A DNA stretch of 64,000 nt from contig JAOSKK010000023.1 in the NCBI GenBank assembly GCA_027493615.1, positions 496,001-560,000 of the forward strand, in the 5' to 3' direction. Origin of the DNA: Verrucomicrobiota bacterium (GTDB taxonomy: Bacteria; Verrucomicrobiota; Verrucomicrobiia; Limisphaerales; J093). This document shows, piece by piece, positions 39,686-53,120 of the stretch. The translations under genes were made by a program, and so were the position numbers. The notes under the pieces are model-generated. The model did no database searches and was not told the DNA's origin. It saw only the letters and a list, made by a program, of their open reading frames with translations. Within the stretch, counting starts at the first letter, position 1, and each line of letters begins with the position of its first letter.

Positions 39686-40003
39686 ATGGCGGATGGACTG
39701 ATGGACGGCTGCACTGCGCTCAAGGCGGAGGTCAAGGACCTTCTCGTGACCAACCTCATGCTGCCGATGGCCGCGCCGGAGATCGCGGACCACCAACCGC
39801 TGTTTGGGCCGGGCGGTCTCGGGCTCGACTCCGTGGACGCCCTCCAGTTGGTGGTCGCCCTCGACAAGCGTTACGGCCTGAAGATCCCGGACCCCGCCAC
39901 CGCGCAGCAGATCCTGCAGAACGTCAACACCATCGCCGCCGCGCTCGCCGCGCTCGCCGACCCGCCTGCCGCTCCGGCCCCGCCCACCCCGCTCACCCCG
40001 TAG
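39686..40003 (+). CDS. Acyl carrier protein-like
   Basis: Four-helix carrier domain with the phosphopantetheine Ser in GLGLDSVDALQLV (Ser about residue 50). Start ATG 39686 (MADGLMDGCTALKAEVK); 105 residues with a Pro/Ala-rich tail. It heads a tight run with a glycosyltransferase (29 bases on), a VTT membrane protein and a small membrane protein, so it is probably dedicated to that operon's lipid or glycolipid product and not the housekeeping AcpP. It is divergent from the lipoprotein gene at 39448. Confidence 0.85.
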   Translation: MADGLMDGCTALKAEVKDLLVTNLMLPMAAPEIADHQPLFGPGGLGLDSVDALQLVVALDKRYGLKIPDPATAQQILQNVNTIAAALAALADPPAAPAPPTPLTP

Positions 40004-40032
40004 GTTAACCACGCCCTGTCTTCCCGCCCCCC

Positions 40033-40785
40033 ATGACCGGGATTGCTCCGCAGCTTACCGTTGTCCTGCCGGTCTTCAATGAAGCCGAGAATCTCCCCCC
40101 GCTGATCGCCGAGCTCACGGCGACCCTCCGTCCGCTCGGCACGCCCTTCGAGATCATCGCCGTGGACGACGCCAGCACGGACGCGAGCGTGGCGGTATTG
40201 CAGGCGCTCCAGACCCCTTACCCCGAACTCCGTCTCCTGCGCCACCGTTTCAACGCCGGTCAAAGCGCCGCCTTCGCCGCCGGCTTCGCCCACGCCCGTG
40301 GAGCCGTCATCGTCATGCTGGATGCCGACGGCCAGAACGACCCGCACGACATCCCGTCGCTGCTCGCCGCGCTGCGCCCGGACGTCGCCTGCGTCACCGG
40401 GGTGCGCCAGCAACGCCAGGATAGTCGAGTCCGCAAGCTCTCGAGCCGCTTCGCCAACACTTACCGCAATTGGATCACGGGCGACCACATTACTGACGCC
40501 GGGTGCACGTTCCGGGTTGTTCGCCGCGAGGCCCTCCGCGAGGTGCCCGTCTTCAACGGCCTCCACCGTTTCCTGCCCACGATCCTGCGCCGCCAGGGGT
40601 TCACCGTGCTCGAGCGGCCCGTCCACCACCGCTCGCGCACCCGCGGCGTGTCCAAGTATGGCGTTCGCAACCGCCTCTGGCGCGGCCTGCGCGACTGCTT
40701 CGCGATGCGCTGGTACGCCGCCCGGGCCATCCGCGCCGACCGGCTGCACCCGGAAAGCGAGCCGCCCCCCGCAGCAAGACCATGA
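40033..40785 (+). CDS. Family 2 glycosyltransferase (polyprenyl-phosphate hexose transferase-like)
   Basis: GT-A fold enzyme, 250 residues: VVLPVFNEAENLPPLIAEL opens the nucleotide-sugar site, then IIAVDDASTD, and the metal-binding DADGQNDP. NWITGDHITDAGCTFRVVRREAL and HHRSRTRGVSKYGVRNRLWRG are typical of the dolichol/undecaprenyl-phosphate mannose-synthase-like group. No long transmembrane region is seen, so it is probably a peripheral membrane enzyme. The downstream gene start overlaps its stop by four bases (ATGA). It likely adds a sugar to a lipid carrier; donor and acceptor unknown. Confidence 0.88.
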   Translation: MTGIAPQLTVVLPVFNEAENLPPLIAELTATLRPLGTPFEIIAVDDASTDASVAVLQALQTPYPELRLLRHRFNAGQSAAFAAGFAHARGAVIVMLDADGQNDPHDIPSLLAALRPDVACVTGVRQQRQDSRVRKLSSRFANTYRNWITGDHITDAGCTFRVVRREALREVPVFNGLHRFLPTILRRQGFTVLERPVHHRSRTRGVSKYGVRNRLWRGLRDCFAMRWYAARAIRADRLHPESEPPPAARP

Positions 40786-41509
40786 AGGCCGCTCCTGCCG
40801 CCGCCGCCGCAGGTTCCCCGGCTGTCGCGGACCCGGTCGGGATGCCGCGCGAAGCGCGCCGCACGCTGTTCAAGGCGGGGGCTTTGCTGGCCGCCGTCGT
40901 GCTGGGTGCCGTGCTTTACCGTTTCACCCCGCTGCGGGAATCGCTCGAACCGGCCGGGCGGGTCGCGACCTGGGTCCGCGAAACCGGCTGGGTCGGCGTG
41001 CTCGCGTTCTTTGCGGGCTCGACGGGCCTCATCTTCCTCGGGGTACCGCGGCTTCTGTTCTGTCCGTTTGCAGGGGCCTTGTACGGATTCTGGGGTGGAC
41101 TCGCGCTGAGTGTGCTGAGCCCGACCACCAGCTACTTCACGACCTTCCTGCTGGTGCGGGGCGGGCGGCTGGGAGGGGGCGCAGTGCAACTCCCAAGGAG
41201 GCTGGCCTTCCTGCGTCGCAACCCGGGGTTTGTCGGCGTGGTGCTTGCCCGGCTCATCCCGCTGCCGGGCCTGATGATCACGCTGGCCCTGTCCCTGTCG
41301 AGCGTGAGCCGCACCGCGTATCTGGCGGGCACGGCGGTGGGGCTGATTCCGGAGGCGGCGCCGCTGGTGCTGCTTGGCGGCGGGCTGCTGCATCCGGGCC
41401 CCAAGAACTACCTCCACTTCGCCGCCATCGCCTTGTTTGTGATCGTCGGATTCGGCTTTGCACTGCGCCAGTTGCGATCCCGGGCGAATACACCGATGCC
41501 ACCTGAGCC

Positions 41510-41513
<4 letters not shown>
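40782..41513 (+). CDS. TVP38/TMEM64 (VTT/DedA-like) membrane protein
   Basis: Integral membrane protein of the VTT/SNARE-associated family, whose members move or flip lipids such as undecaprenyl phosphate. Seen: TM segment at residues 28-45 (AGALLAAVVLGAVLYRF), the family core PRLLFCPFAGALYGFWGGLALS, FLRRNPGFVGVVLARLIPLPG and a final TM (LHFAAIALFVIVGFGFAL). Start 40782 overlaps the glycosyltransferase stop. 243 residues, intact. Next to a polyprenyl-phosphate sugar transferase, a lipid-carrier recycling role is a reasonable inference. Confidence 0.85.
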
Positions 41514-41824
<311 letters not shown>

Positions 41825-41844
41825 CGCCGAGGCGCCGCGGCCTG

Positions 41845-42840
41845 TCATACCGGCGATTCGCGCACGAGGCTCAGAAGCTGTCTCGGCTCGATGGTGCTGG
41901 CGCGTTGCTGGATCTGACCGTGGTACCGCTGATGGAGTGCGCGCGCCTGTTCGGTCAGGGACGCGTACAGCTCCTTGAGCTGAAGGGCGGAGAGCTGGCG
42001 ACCGCCGGCGTAGTAGCGTTGGGCCATTTGACCCAGGGCATACGTGCTGGCGAAGGAGAGGGCGGAACTGGCGAGCTGGCGGCCGGCGTGGCGCCCCACG
42101 CCCCGGCCACCTTGCCCAGGAGCCCGCCGAGCAGCTTGCGGGCGAACCCTCCACAACCTGCGAGGTGAGTCCCACCCCGGCCGCCCCCAGCAACTCGGTG
42201 ATGTGGCGCTGGTCGAGCTCGTAGCCGTGCCGCTTGCCGAGGCGGTACACCATCTTCATCTGCAGCGGCACGATCGCCATGGTGGCAAGCGATTCGGGCA
42301 GCAACTCGAGCGCGCCGTTGAGGATTGCGTAGTGCAGAATCATGCGGTCGGCCTCCGGGTCCGTCGCGGCGGTGACGGGCAGGGGAGAGAAGGAAGCGGT
42401 CGGAGCCTTCCGGACCTGCTCCGGGGAGAGCCGGTGACCCCGGGGGGATGGAGAGGTGCCTGGATGAGGGCATCCGCCTGGTGTTGGAAGTCCGCGACCT
42501 GCGGATCGTCCAGGCCGAGGGCACCCCGGGCCTCGGCCAGGAAACGTCGCTCGGCTTCGTTCAACTGGTCGTCCGCCTCACAGACGCAGATCGCCATCTC
42601 GTAAGCCAGGTGCCGCAGTTCGGGGCGGGTCAGGGGCGCCGCCACGCCGGTGAGGGTGACTTGACGCAGCAGGCCGCGCTGCAGGACGGAAGCCGGATTC
42701 AGGTCGTCCCCGGGCAGGCCCTCGAGAATGCGCTTGATCTCGGCCCGTTCGAGCTCGCTCTTGCCGCCATCGGCGAACGCCGCCATGAGCGCGATGCTCA
42801 GCAGAGCCTCCTGTTCGAGGGATGTCAGGGTCATCGACAT
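41845..42840 (-). CDS. TerB-like / DUF697-like protein (frameshifted)
   Basis: ATG 42840 gives MSMTLTSLEQEALLSIALMAAFADGGKSE, a TerB-like helical domain (also CEADDQLNEAERRFLAEARGALG) of the kind tied to metal or envelope stress. After shifts around 42345-42440 the frame carries MILHYAILNGALELLPESLATMAIVPLQMKMVYRLGKRHG, a DUF697-like hydrophobic pair. After another near 42105-42160 it carries GRQLASSALSFASTYALGQMAQRYYAGGR and ends RESPV. The combination is known as TerB + DUF697 in single proteins. It is divergent from yjbQ. Function unknown; a membrane-associated stress role is inference. Confidence 0.7.
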
Positions 42841-43121
42841 GGCCGACAAGTAGCGCTTCCGGGGCCGGCCGCAAGCCAGGGCGGACCAGACGAATAGTCG
42901 GAGATCGAGGAACCGGGACGAGTTGGGACAGGCGAAAGGGTACTGACGAATGCGGGGCTGGGGGAGGGAGCGGCCGCGGGGGCTAGGGACTGGCCAGGAG
43001 GCATCCACGTCTCGCGGGCGTTGCAGGCCGATCTGCAGCGCGTAGAGTGCCGCCTGCCGAACGACGGGTGCGGGTTGGGAAGCCCGCGATCGATCCCGGC
43101 AGGGCGGGCAGGAGAACGCGC

Positions 43122-43543
43122 ATGCTGCGACAGGCCATTCACGAGTTCACGGTGGCGACCCGGGGGCGGCGGCTCTACGAGCTGACGGACGAGGTGGCGG
43201 GTTGGCTGGCACGCAGCGGGTTCCGGACGGGCCTGCTCACGCTCCACGTCCGGCATACTTCGGCGTCGCTGCTGATTCAGGAGAACGCCGACCCGGACGT
43301 GCGCGAGGACCTCGAGCGGTTCTTCGCCCGGTTGGTGCCGGAGGGGATCCGCTGTACGCGCACACTCTGGAGGGCCCCGACGACATGCCGGCGCATGTGC
43401 GGTCGGTGCTCACGGCGGTCAACCTCAGCATCCCGGTGGTCGAGGGCGCGATGGCGCTGGGGACGTGGCAGGGCCTCTACCTCTGGGAACACCGCCGGCA
43501 CCCGCACACGCGGCACATCACCGCGCATCTCGTAGGGGAGTAG
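43122..43543 (+). CDS. yjbQ: YjbQ family protein (frameshifted)
   Basis: Small conserved protein (UPF0047). Members have weak thiamine-phosphate synthase activity; the true role is unsettled. LTLHVRHTSASLLIQENADPDVREDLERFF is the family signature with its His, and HTLEGPDDMPAHVRSVLTAVNLSIPVV and LGTWQGLYLWEHRRHPHTRHI follow. A shift near 43348 (G run) splits it. Start ATG 43122 follows GGCAGGAGAACGCGC, a good ribosome site. Confidence 0.9.
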
Positions 43544-43602
43544 CAGCGCACCGCCGGGGAGGCCTTGAGGGACGCCGGCACCACGGGGTCAGCGGGGCTC
43601 TC

Positions 43603-44858
43603 TCAGGTTGTGCTTTCGGACTTCAGATAGCTGGCCTGCTCGAGCCACGCGGTGTTGATCCGGATCCCCAGCCCGGATCGTCAGGGAGCTTGACCTTGCC
43701 GTCAGCGACGCGCAGGGCGGGGGCGTAGAGGCGCTCGTTCGCATTGGCGTCCTCCTCGATGCTGAATTCAACCACCGGCCCGGCGTTGGGGAGGGCGGCC
43801 ATCAGGTGGAGCGAGAAGAGGGTGATCGGCGCCAGATGTGACGAGTGCGGCACCACCAGCTTCCCCGCCTGCTGGGCAAGCCGCGCCACGCGCCACGCGC
43901 GCGTAAACCCGCCGACATAGCACAGGTCGGGCTGTACGATATCGACGGCATTCAGGCGGATCATGCGACGCCACTGCGCGAGGTCGTTGTCCTGTTCCCC
44001 GCCAGCCACTTGCATGGCGAGGGCGGCGGCGACTTCCGCCGTCCACTCCAACTCCCAGTAAGGGCACGGTTCTTCAAACCAGAAATAGCCGTGGTCTTCC
44101 ATGCGGCGGCCGACAGCGATGGCCTTGGGCGGGGTGTAGCAACTGTTGCCGTCCGCCAGCAGCAGGATCGCATCGCCCAGCGCCCGGCGCACGGCGGGAA
44201 TCAGTTGCTCGGTGCGCCCGGGAGCGGCGTCGCGGTCGTGGCCGGTGGGAACGCCCACCCGCACCTTGAAGGCCCGGTAGCCGAACTGGTCGCGCAGGCG
44301 AACCAGACGCGCCGCTTCATCCGCAGGCGAGATGTCGCGCCGCATGCTCGATCCGTAGACCGGAACGGGTCCGTCTTGCCCCCCAGAAGGGCACACACCG
44401 GCTGGTGGTTGATCTTGCCGAAGAGATCCCAGAGGGCGGTGTCGACACCCGCGAGCGCGCGGCAGACGTAGGACCAGGGGAACTTCATGTTGGCGTCGAT
44501 GACCCGGTCCACGAGGACGTCGATCGCTGCGGGGTCCGAACCGAGGACCAGCCGGGCGACCTGCCGATGCAGCACCGTGGCGGTGATGTCCGGCTCGAAG
44601 GACGAGAGCTGCCCCCAGCCTTCGCGCCCGTCGCGGGTGGTGACGCGGACGAAACCGTAAGACCCGGCGGTCCAGGATTCAACGCGAGTAATCGTCAGGC
44701 CGGGCTCGATGAGGCGGAACTCGGCATAGTCCGCGGTGCGTCCGAGATAGGGATAGGGGCTCAGGCGCGGAGCCTCGGCCGCGCCGGCGGCTGGCGGGAG
44801 ACCGGCGAGCGCCGCGAGCCGGCGTCGTTCTCAGGAAGTCGCGTCGTGGGATGTCCAT
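43603..44858 (-). CDS. Enolase-superfamily (mandelate racemase/muconate-lactonizing type) sugar-acid dehydratase-like enzyme (frameshifted)
   Basis: ATG 44858 gives MDIPRRDFLRTT, a Tat-like leader. The capping domain (ITRVESWTAGSYGFVRVTTRDG) comes next, and then the barrel: catalytic-region Lys in YRAFKVRVGV, metal ligands in LLLADGNSCYTP (Asp), YFWFEEPCPYWELEW (Glu) and QVAGGEQDND (Glu), and VVPHSSHL at the last strand. Shifts near 44365 and 43680, and one in the leader, are needed. The C-terminus IRINTAWLEQASYLKSESTT ends at 43603. Such enzymes usually dehydrate sugar acids; which one cannot be said. Export would be unusual. Confidence 0.8.
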
Positions 44859-45014
44859 AGGCGAAGATCCGGGCTTGGTTCGACGGGAGTGACGTTACGG
44901 CGCTCTTTGTAGAGAGTCGGTGCGTCCCTCGGCAAGCACGACCCGCGGCGGGAGGGTAGACCCCTCGTTGCGGAGGCCGGGAACCGCGGGCGCCGATTGG
45001 CGGAGAGGCAGGTG

Positions 45015-45500
45015 ATGGACCAAGTTCCCGCCATGCGCATGACCATGACGGCGAAAGCGAAACTCAAGCTCCTGGCCAGGGACCTCACCAAGACATTCCC
45101 GCGCAGCCCGCGCGAGACGCTCGGCGGGTATGTCATCGCTGCCCGCGCGGTGGACAAGTGCCGCGCCGTCCTGGCGGGAACGGGCGGTGAGTACGAGTCC
45201 GGCTGCCCCGTCGACCTCATGTTCCTGGACTTCGCCGGGATCAGGTACCGTCAGTTCAAGGCCTTCGTGGCGACGGGCGCCACCGATGCTGAGATCGCCG
45301 AGTGGATCCGAAAGACGGCCCGGCCCCGACCACGTATCGAGATCATCCGCTGGAACAACGCGCTGCGCGACAAGCGGCTGAGCGAACTGCCCGACGGCGT
45401 CCAGGAGTACCTCGAGGATTACATCCCGAAGTTCCTGCCGCGCCACCGGCCGGTGTACGTCTTCTTCGATGTGTACGACCTCGAGGAGGGGAGGATCTGA
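45015..45500 (+). CDS. DUF5069 family protein
   Basis: 161 residues: DLTKTFPRSPRETLGGYVIAARAVDKCRAVLAGTGGEYES, then FAGIRYRQFKAFVATGATDAEIAEWI, the conserved opening and middle of DUF5069. Soluble, no signal. ATG 45015 was chosen; 44997 and 45033 are also in frame. The frame is intact. Function unknown in the family as far as I know. Its 3' end abuts the convergent lipoprotein gene. Confidence 0.82.
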   Translation: MDQVPAMRMTMTAKAKLKLLARDLTKTFPRSPRETLGGYVIAARAVDKCRAVLAGTGGEYESGCPVDLMFLDFAGIRYRQFKAFVATGATDAEIAEWIRKTARPRPRIEIIRWNNALRDKRLSELPDGVQEYLEDYIPKFLPRHRPVYVFFDVYDLEEGRI

Positions 45501-45509
45501 TCGCGCTGG

Positions 45510-46203
45510 GATCATGTCCGCGGACTCCAAGCGCTTGGCCAGGCGGCTGGCGATTTCGGCGGCGGTGTGCTTGATGTTCTTCTCGAGGTCAGTGCCCGCC
45601 ATGACGAACCGGGCCGCCGCTCCGTACGGACCCAGAACCAGCGTCGGCCCCGCTCCCGCCTTCGTGCCACTGCTCGCGTCGGTGGCGATCTCGTAGAGCG
45701 GCAGGGGCGGACCTTGCGCGAGGTCGTGGACGGTCGCCACGACCTGGACATCGGTCTGGCCTTCGCCAAAGCCGATCATCGCCCGACGCAATCGGTTGCC
45801 CTCCTGGACCTCGGTGAAGAGGCCGCGCAGCAGCCAGCCCTGGTTGCCGAGGGGCTCAGCAGGCGACAGCCGCCGACTCTCGAAGCCGGCCTTCTTGAGC
45901 TCTTTGACGAGCGAGTTGGCCATCAGATCCACCAGTTGCCGCGCGCGGGCTGCCGGGTCGCTCGCGCGGCCGGACAGCCGCGCCCCAACCCGGCCAGCGG
46001 GTCCGGAGCGGCCCGCCAGCAGGCCGTCCTCGTGTTGGATGGTCTGCGCGCCAAGCTCGAAGTCCGCGACGTACACGATGGGTGGTCGGGGTGGCCGCGG
46101 GCGGGGCAAGCGCGACGTCGGACGTGACCTTGGCCGTCTGGCAACCGGGGCCGCAGAGGACCGCCAGGGCCAGACCTTGAGCGAGCGCGAGGGTGGATTT
46201 CAT
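45510..46203 (-). CDS. DUF4410-like lipoprotein (frameshifted; true stop uncertain)
   Basis: ATG 46203 gives MKSTLALAQGLALAVLCGPGCQTAK, a lipoprotein signal with Cys after LCGPG. After a shift near 46085-46120 comes PIVYVADFELGAQTIQHE, RARQLVDLMANSLVKELKKAGF, WLLRGLFTEVQEGNRLRRAMIGFGEGQTDVQV and IASRLAKRLESADMIP, the pattern of DUF4410-type lipoproteins. As sequenced the frame runs on into the convergent DUF5069 gene without a stop, so the end given here is approximate and another shift probably hides it. Confidence 0.65.
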
Positions 46204-46374
46204 GGAGTCACGCAAACGGGGCGATTGGTAGCTCGGACACTGGGCACGGTCGGGTCGGAGCGAATCAGCGCATCCTCTTTCGTACTCCCGTGCATGGACT
46301 TGGAGCCTGGGCGCCCCTCGAACCCGCGGCAACTCGAAAAGCATGTGTCAATCTGTGGGACTGACCCCTTGGGT

Positions 46375-46427
46375 TAGTTTTCTAACGATGCAACCCCCAG
46401 CCCGAGGGTTGCATCGTCAGAAAACTA
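46375..46427. promoter_or_regulatory. 22-bp-arm palindrome overlapping the sigma-factor 1 upstream motif
   Basis: Left arm 46375-46396 (TAGTTTTCT-A-ACGATGCAACCC) pairs with 46406-46427 at 21 of 22 positions, loop 9. The right arm contains the TTGCATC motif shared with the second sigma locus. It may be an operator or a transcript hairpin; the second locus lacks the left arm. Confidence 0.75.
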
Positions 46428-46440
46428 TGCTAATCAGGAG
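46409..46440 (+). promoter_or_regulatory. Putative promoter/5' element of sigma-kinase module 1
   Basis: TTGCATC, 11 bases, then ATGCTAATCAGGAG, ending 15 bases before the sigma start codon. The same two blocks with the same 11-base spacing and the same 15-base distance occur at 55369-55400 before the second sigma gene. The first block and GCTAAT could be -35 and -10 elements read by these sigma factors; AGGAG may serve as ribosome site. Confidence 0.6.
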
Positions 46441-46454
46441 GCTTCGAAATAATT

Positions 46455-47027
46455 ATGGGCGATGTCACCCAGATGTTGGCCGCCGTCGAGCGCGGCGAGC
46501 GGAAGGCCGCCGCCGACCTGCTCCCGCTGGTCTATGACGAGCTGCGCCGCCTCGCCGCCCGCAAGCTCGCCTCGGAACGCCCCGGGCAGACCCTGCAGGC
46601 CACCGCCCTGGTCCACGAGGCCTGGTTCCGCCTGGTCGGTCGCGAGGATCCCGGGTGGGGCGGACGCACCCATTTCTTCGCCGCCGCCGCCGAGGCCATG
46701 CGCCGGATCCTGGTCGAGTCAGCCCGGCGCAAGCAGCGCCTCAAACACGGCGGCCACCTCGAGCGGGTGGACGTCGAGGAAGTGGACATCCCGTTGCCGA
46801 TGCCGGATGACGAACTCCTGGCGCTGGACGAGGCGTTGGACCGGTTGGAAGCCCTGGACGCCCGCGCGGCGCAGATGGTGAAGCTGTGTTTCTTCCTGGG
46901 GCTTACGCGGGAACAGGCCGCCGAGGAGTTGGGCGTGTCGCTGGCCACGGCCGAGCGGATCTGGTCCTTCGCGCGCACCTGGTTGTTCCGGGAGATCCAG
47001 GGGCTGCGGAAAGAACGGCCGCAATGA
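46455..47027 (+). CDS. ECF-like RNA polymerase sigma factor 1
   Basis: 190 residues, intact, of the ECF-like group often called Sig-70_X6 (TIGR02999). Region 2: LPLVYDELRRLAARKLASER, LQATALVHEAWFRLVG and FFAAAAEAMRRILVESARRKQ. Region 4 helix-turn-helix: LTREQAAEELGVSLATAERIWSFARTWL. The gene is followed 60 bases later by a Ser/Thr kinase-WD40 gene, the partner arrangement known for kinase-controlled ECF factors in this and related phyla. No anti-sigma gene is present. A paralogue lies at 55415, sharing almost the entire N-terminal 100 residues. Confidence 0.92.
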   Translation: MGDVTQMLAAVERGERKAAADLLPLVYDELRRLAARKLASERPGQTLQATALVHEAWFRLVGREDPGWGGRTHFFAAAAEAMRRILVESARRKQRLKHGGHLERVDVEEVDIPLPMPDDELLALDEALDRLEALDARAAQMVKLCFFLGLTREQAAEELGVSLATAERIWSFARTWLFREIQGLRKERPQ

Positions 47028-47087
47028 GGGGATTTCGACCGGGACGTCGCAGGAAGTAACGAAGGGGCGTGCCCTTTCCACCCTCGG

Positions 47088-50958
<3,871 letters not shown>

Positions 50959-51093
50959 CTGATCTGGGGCCGATCTCCGTACGCCGGTGACCCATCCGTG
51001 CCGGGACTTCCGGATTACGCTGGGCCCGGGGAGCGGTGCGGGAGCGAAGCCTTCGCATGACGTTCTCGTGGTTCAGTGAGGGATTCCCCCCGG

Positions 51094-51154
51094 CGTCGCA
51101 GGTATCTGTGGAGGGGCGATTCCCTCCACGGATCGAGCGGCGCGGCGGCTGGCG
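51094..51154 (+). repeat. Dispersed 61-bp repeat, copy 1
   Basis: CGTCGCAGG...GTGGAGGGGCGATTCCCTCCAC...CTGGCG, with an internal perfect 8-bp stem (GTGGAGGG/CCCTCCAC). A related 61-bp copy is at 54167-54227. Both lie upstream of genes for short secreted proteins. Confidence 0.8.
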
Positions 51155-51203
51155 ACGCTCCTTCCACAACCAGAACTGCCGTCAGCCGCAAACCCGCAGC
51201 ATT

Positions 51204-51699
51204 ATGAAACGCTCGTACAAGCCCCTATTGGCCGCTCAACTCGCCGCCTGGTTCCTGCTCCCAACCCTCGCCGCGACCGCTGATGTCACCGTCCCGTTCA
51301 AGGGCGTGGTCGGAGCCCAGGAGTCCTACCAGTTCGACTTCGAGAACGACCCGCCGCTGATGTTTGTGGATACCACCGGTTCCGGGGACCGCCACTCATC
51401 TCGGACGGTTCACGGTCCAGTGGGAGTTCACGGTGGACCTCGTGACCTTGGAAGGCCTAGGCACGGCCCGCTTCATGGGAGCCAACCAGGACGAACTGCT
51501 CACGGAAGCCGTTGGCTTGGGGATTCCGACCGACATCACGGATGTCTTCGTGGTGGTCGAGGACCACACCGTCACCGGCAGGAGCGGCCGGTTCGAGGGC
51601 GCCACCGGGAGCTTTCGCGTCGAGCGGTTGGTGAACACCGCGACCGGCGTCACGGCGGGGTCCTTCAGCGGCACGTTGGTTCGCCACCCAGGCAAGTAA
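51204..51699 (+). CDS. Short secreted beta-rich protein (frameshifted)
   Basis: About 165 residues. ATG 51204 gives MKRSYKPLLAAQLAAWFLLPTLAATADV, a signal peptide. Then VPFKGVVGAQESYQFDF, and after a shift near 51382 TATHLGRFTVQWEFTVDL, GTARFMGANQDELL and GRSGRFEGATGSFRVERLV, ending FSGTLVRHPGK. The alternating hydrophobic pattern suggests a small beta barrel, possibly allene-oxide-cyclase-barrel-like. Not a family I can name. Lies downstream of kinase module 1. Confidence 0.65.
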
Positions 51700-51731
51700 G
51701 ACCCTCAAGTGCCGGGACCCAGGATGACCAC

Positions 51732-51773
51732 CGATGCACCCAGCGCAGCGAAGCCGCAGCGCTGGGTGCATCG
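51732..51773. repeat. Perfect 15-bp-stem hairpin after the secreted protein
   Basis: CGATGCACCCAGCGC / GCGCTGGGTGCATCG with a 12-base loop, 33 bases after the stop at 51699. No T run follows, so it is more like a dispersed palindromic repeat than a classic terminator. Confidence 0.8.
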
Positions 51774-51807
51774 CTGGCTTCCCTCATCCGCAGAAGTTGA
51801 TTCGCCA

Positions 51808-52791
51808 ATGAAACGCAAACTGACGTCTCGTGCCCCGCGCCGGATTCGGCACCCATGGCTCTCCGACCCGCTGATCTCGCCTACGCCGGAAGCCGCCGAA
51901 ACAGGTTCACATCCCGCTCGCTGGCGGAGGTTCCCAGCCACTGGATCCGGAACCGTTGCTGACACCCGTGCCGGCTTCACCTTGATCGAACTGCTGGTCG
52001 TCATTGCCGTCATTGCGATTCTCGCCGGGCTCCTCCTCCCCGCCCTCGCGGGGGCCAAGGCGCAAGGGCAGTCCGCTTCCTGCAAGAGCAACCTCAAGCA
52101 GCTCCAGTTGGCCTGGGGATGTACGCGGACGACAACGGGGGTCGCGTCGCCGGCAATGTGGTCCGCTGGGTCCTGGGATTCGAGGGGGATGGCCGATGAG
52201 AACGTCGGTGGCTGGGTATGGGGCAATGCCCAACGGGACCCGACGGACGACAACCTCCGCAACGGGCTGCTTTGGCCTTACACCGGCACCACGCGGCTCT
52301 ATCGCTGCCCGGGCGACCGGTCCACCGTCCTTCGCCGGCCGGATCTGCCACGATTCCGAAGCTATGCCCTCGAAGGCTCGCTCAACTTGGTGGGCCTGCC
52401 CGGCACCGGCATCCGGGTGCATCCCGATTCCGAACCGCATGGCAACCTGCGGCGGGCATCGGAGGCCTTCGATCCGACCGGCCAATTCGGTTTCCTCGAC
52501 ATCTCCGAGTCGACCATTCAGGCAGGCGCGTTCGGCATCGCGGATCCGGAGGACTGGAAGCGGGGACCGTTCTACTGGATTCATCAGCCCGCCGAGCGAC
52601 ATGGCAGCGGCGCCAACCTGAGCTTCCTCGACGGGCATGTGGCGTCGCATCGCTGGAAGTTCGGGCCCAAGGTTCATGTGCCGGGCGCGCGGAACGAGCC
52701 CAAGAACGCGGACGACCTCGCGGACCTGATGTGGCTCAAGGACCGCACCCAGCAAGGCCAATACCGCCGGCGGGTGCTGGGGTTGCCGTGA
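51808..52791 (+). CDS. Type II pseudopilin-like protein (prepilin cleavage motif, H-X9-DG-type C-terminus)
   Basis: Secreted/pilus-like protein of 327 residues. The prepilin motif [21 protein letters not shown] lies at residue ~56, after an unusually long leader that includes [10 protein letters not shown] and an Arg/Trp-rich stretch. The conserved [13 protein letters not shown] follows, with a two-shift block between about 52120 and 52185 (the alternative frame reads [13 protein letters not shown]). The C-terminus has [22 protein letters not shown], as in processing-associated H-X9-DG proteins. Such proteins are numerous in Verrucomicrobiota and Planctomycetota. ATG 51808 could be too far upstream; no nearer ATG is obvious. 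Confidence 0.85.
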   Translation: MKRKLTSRAPRRIRHPWLSDPLISPTPEAAETGSHPARWRRFPATGSGTVADTRAGFTLIELLVVIAVIAILAGLLLPALAGAKAQGQSASCKSNLKQLQLAWGCTRTTTGVASPAMWSAGSWDSRGMADENVGGWVWGNAQRDPTDDNLRNGLLWPYTGTTRLYRCPGDRSTVLRRPDLPRFRSYALEGSLNLVGLPGTGIRVHPDSEPHGNLRRASEAFDPTGQFGFLDISESTIQAGAFGIADPEDWKRGPFYWIHQPAERHGSGANLSFLDGHVASHRWKFGPKVHVPGARNEPKNADDLADLMWLKDRTQQGQYRRRVLGLP

Positions 52792-52856
52792 TGGACCCAC
52801 AGATTGGACTTTGCCCGTGCTTTCCAAGCCCCATTGTCCGGGGCTAAACTCCGTCC

Positions 52857-53120
52857 GTGCGAACGCTGGCTGAGGATACCAGCCCCGAGGCCGAACGGGT
52901 GCTGATCGAGTTGTGGCGGCAGGCGACGCCGGCACGGAAGTTCTCCGTGGTCCTCGACACCACGCGGTCGGTGCAGGAATTCATGCTGTCCGGACTGCGC
53001 GAGCGGCATCCAGACGATTCGCCGGCGCGCCGGCGTCGTCGTTTTGCCGAGTGGTGGCTCGGACCGGAGTTGGCGGGCCGGGTGTACGGAGAGGACACGG
53101 ATGATTCCAACGGAAGCTGA
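52857..53120 (+). CDS. Small acidic/basic protein encoded ahead of a nucleotidyltransferase
   Basis: 87 residues from GTG 52857: [58 protein letters not shown], ending [10 protein letters not shown]. Mostly helical, no signal or TM. Its last 20 bases overlap the start of the nucleotidyltransferase gene (53101), so the two are translationally coupled. I do not recognise a family. The arrangement, small partner first and a nucleotidyltransferase second, is that of toxin-antitoxin-like pairs, but no toxicity can be read from the sequence. Confidence 0.7.
   Translation: MRTLAEDTSPEAERVLIELWRQATPARKFSVVLDTTRSVQEFMLSGLRERHPDDSPARRRRRFAEWWLGPELAGRVYGEDTDDSNGS

Noticed and set aside
44895..45500. 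Minus-strand continuation of the DUF4410-like lipoprotein through the DUF5069 gene
   Set aside because: The sequence beyond LESADMIP loses family resemblance and is antisense to a clear conserved gene; a frameshift hiding the stop is more likely.
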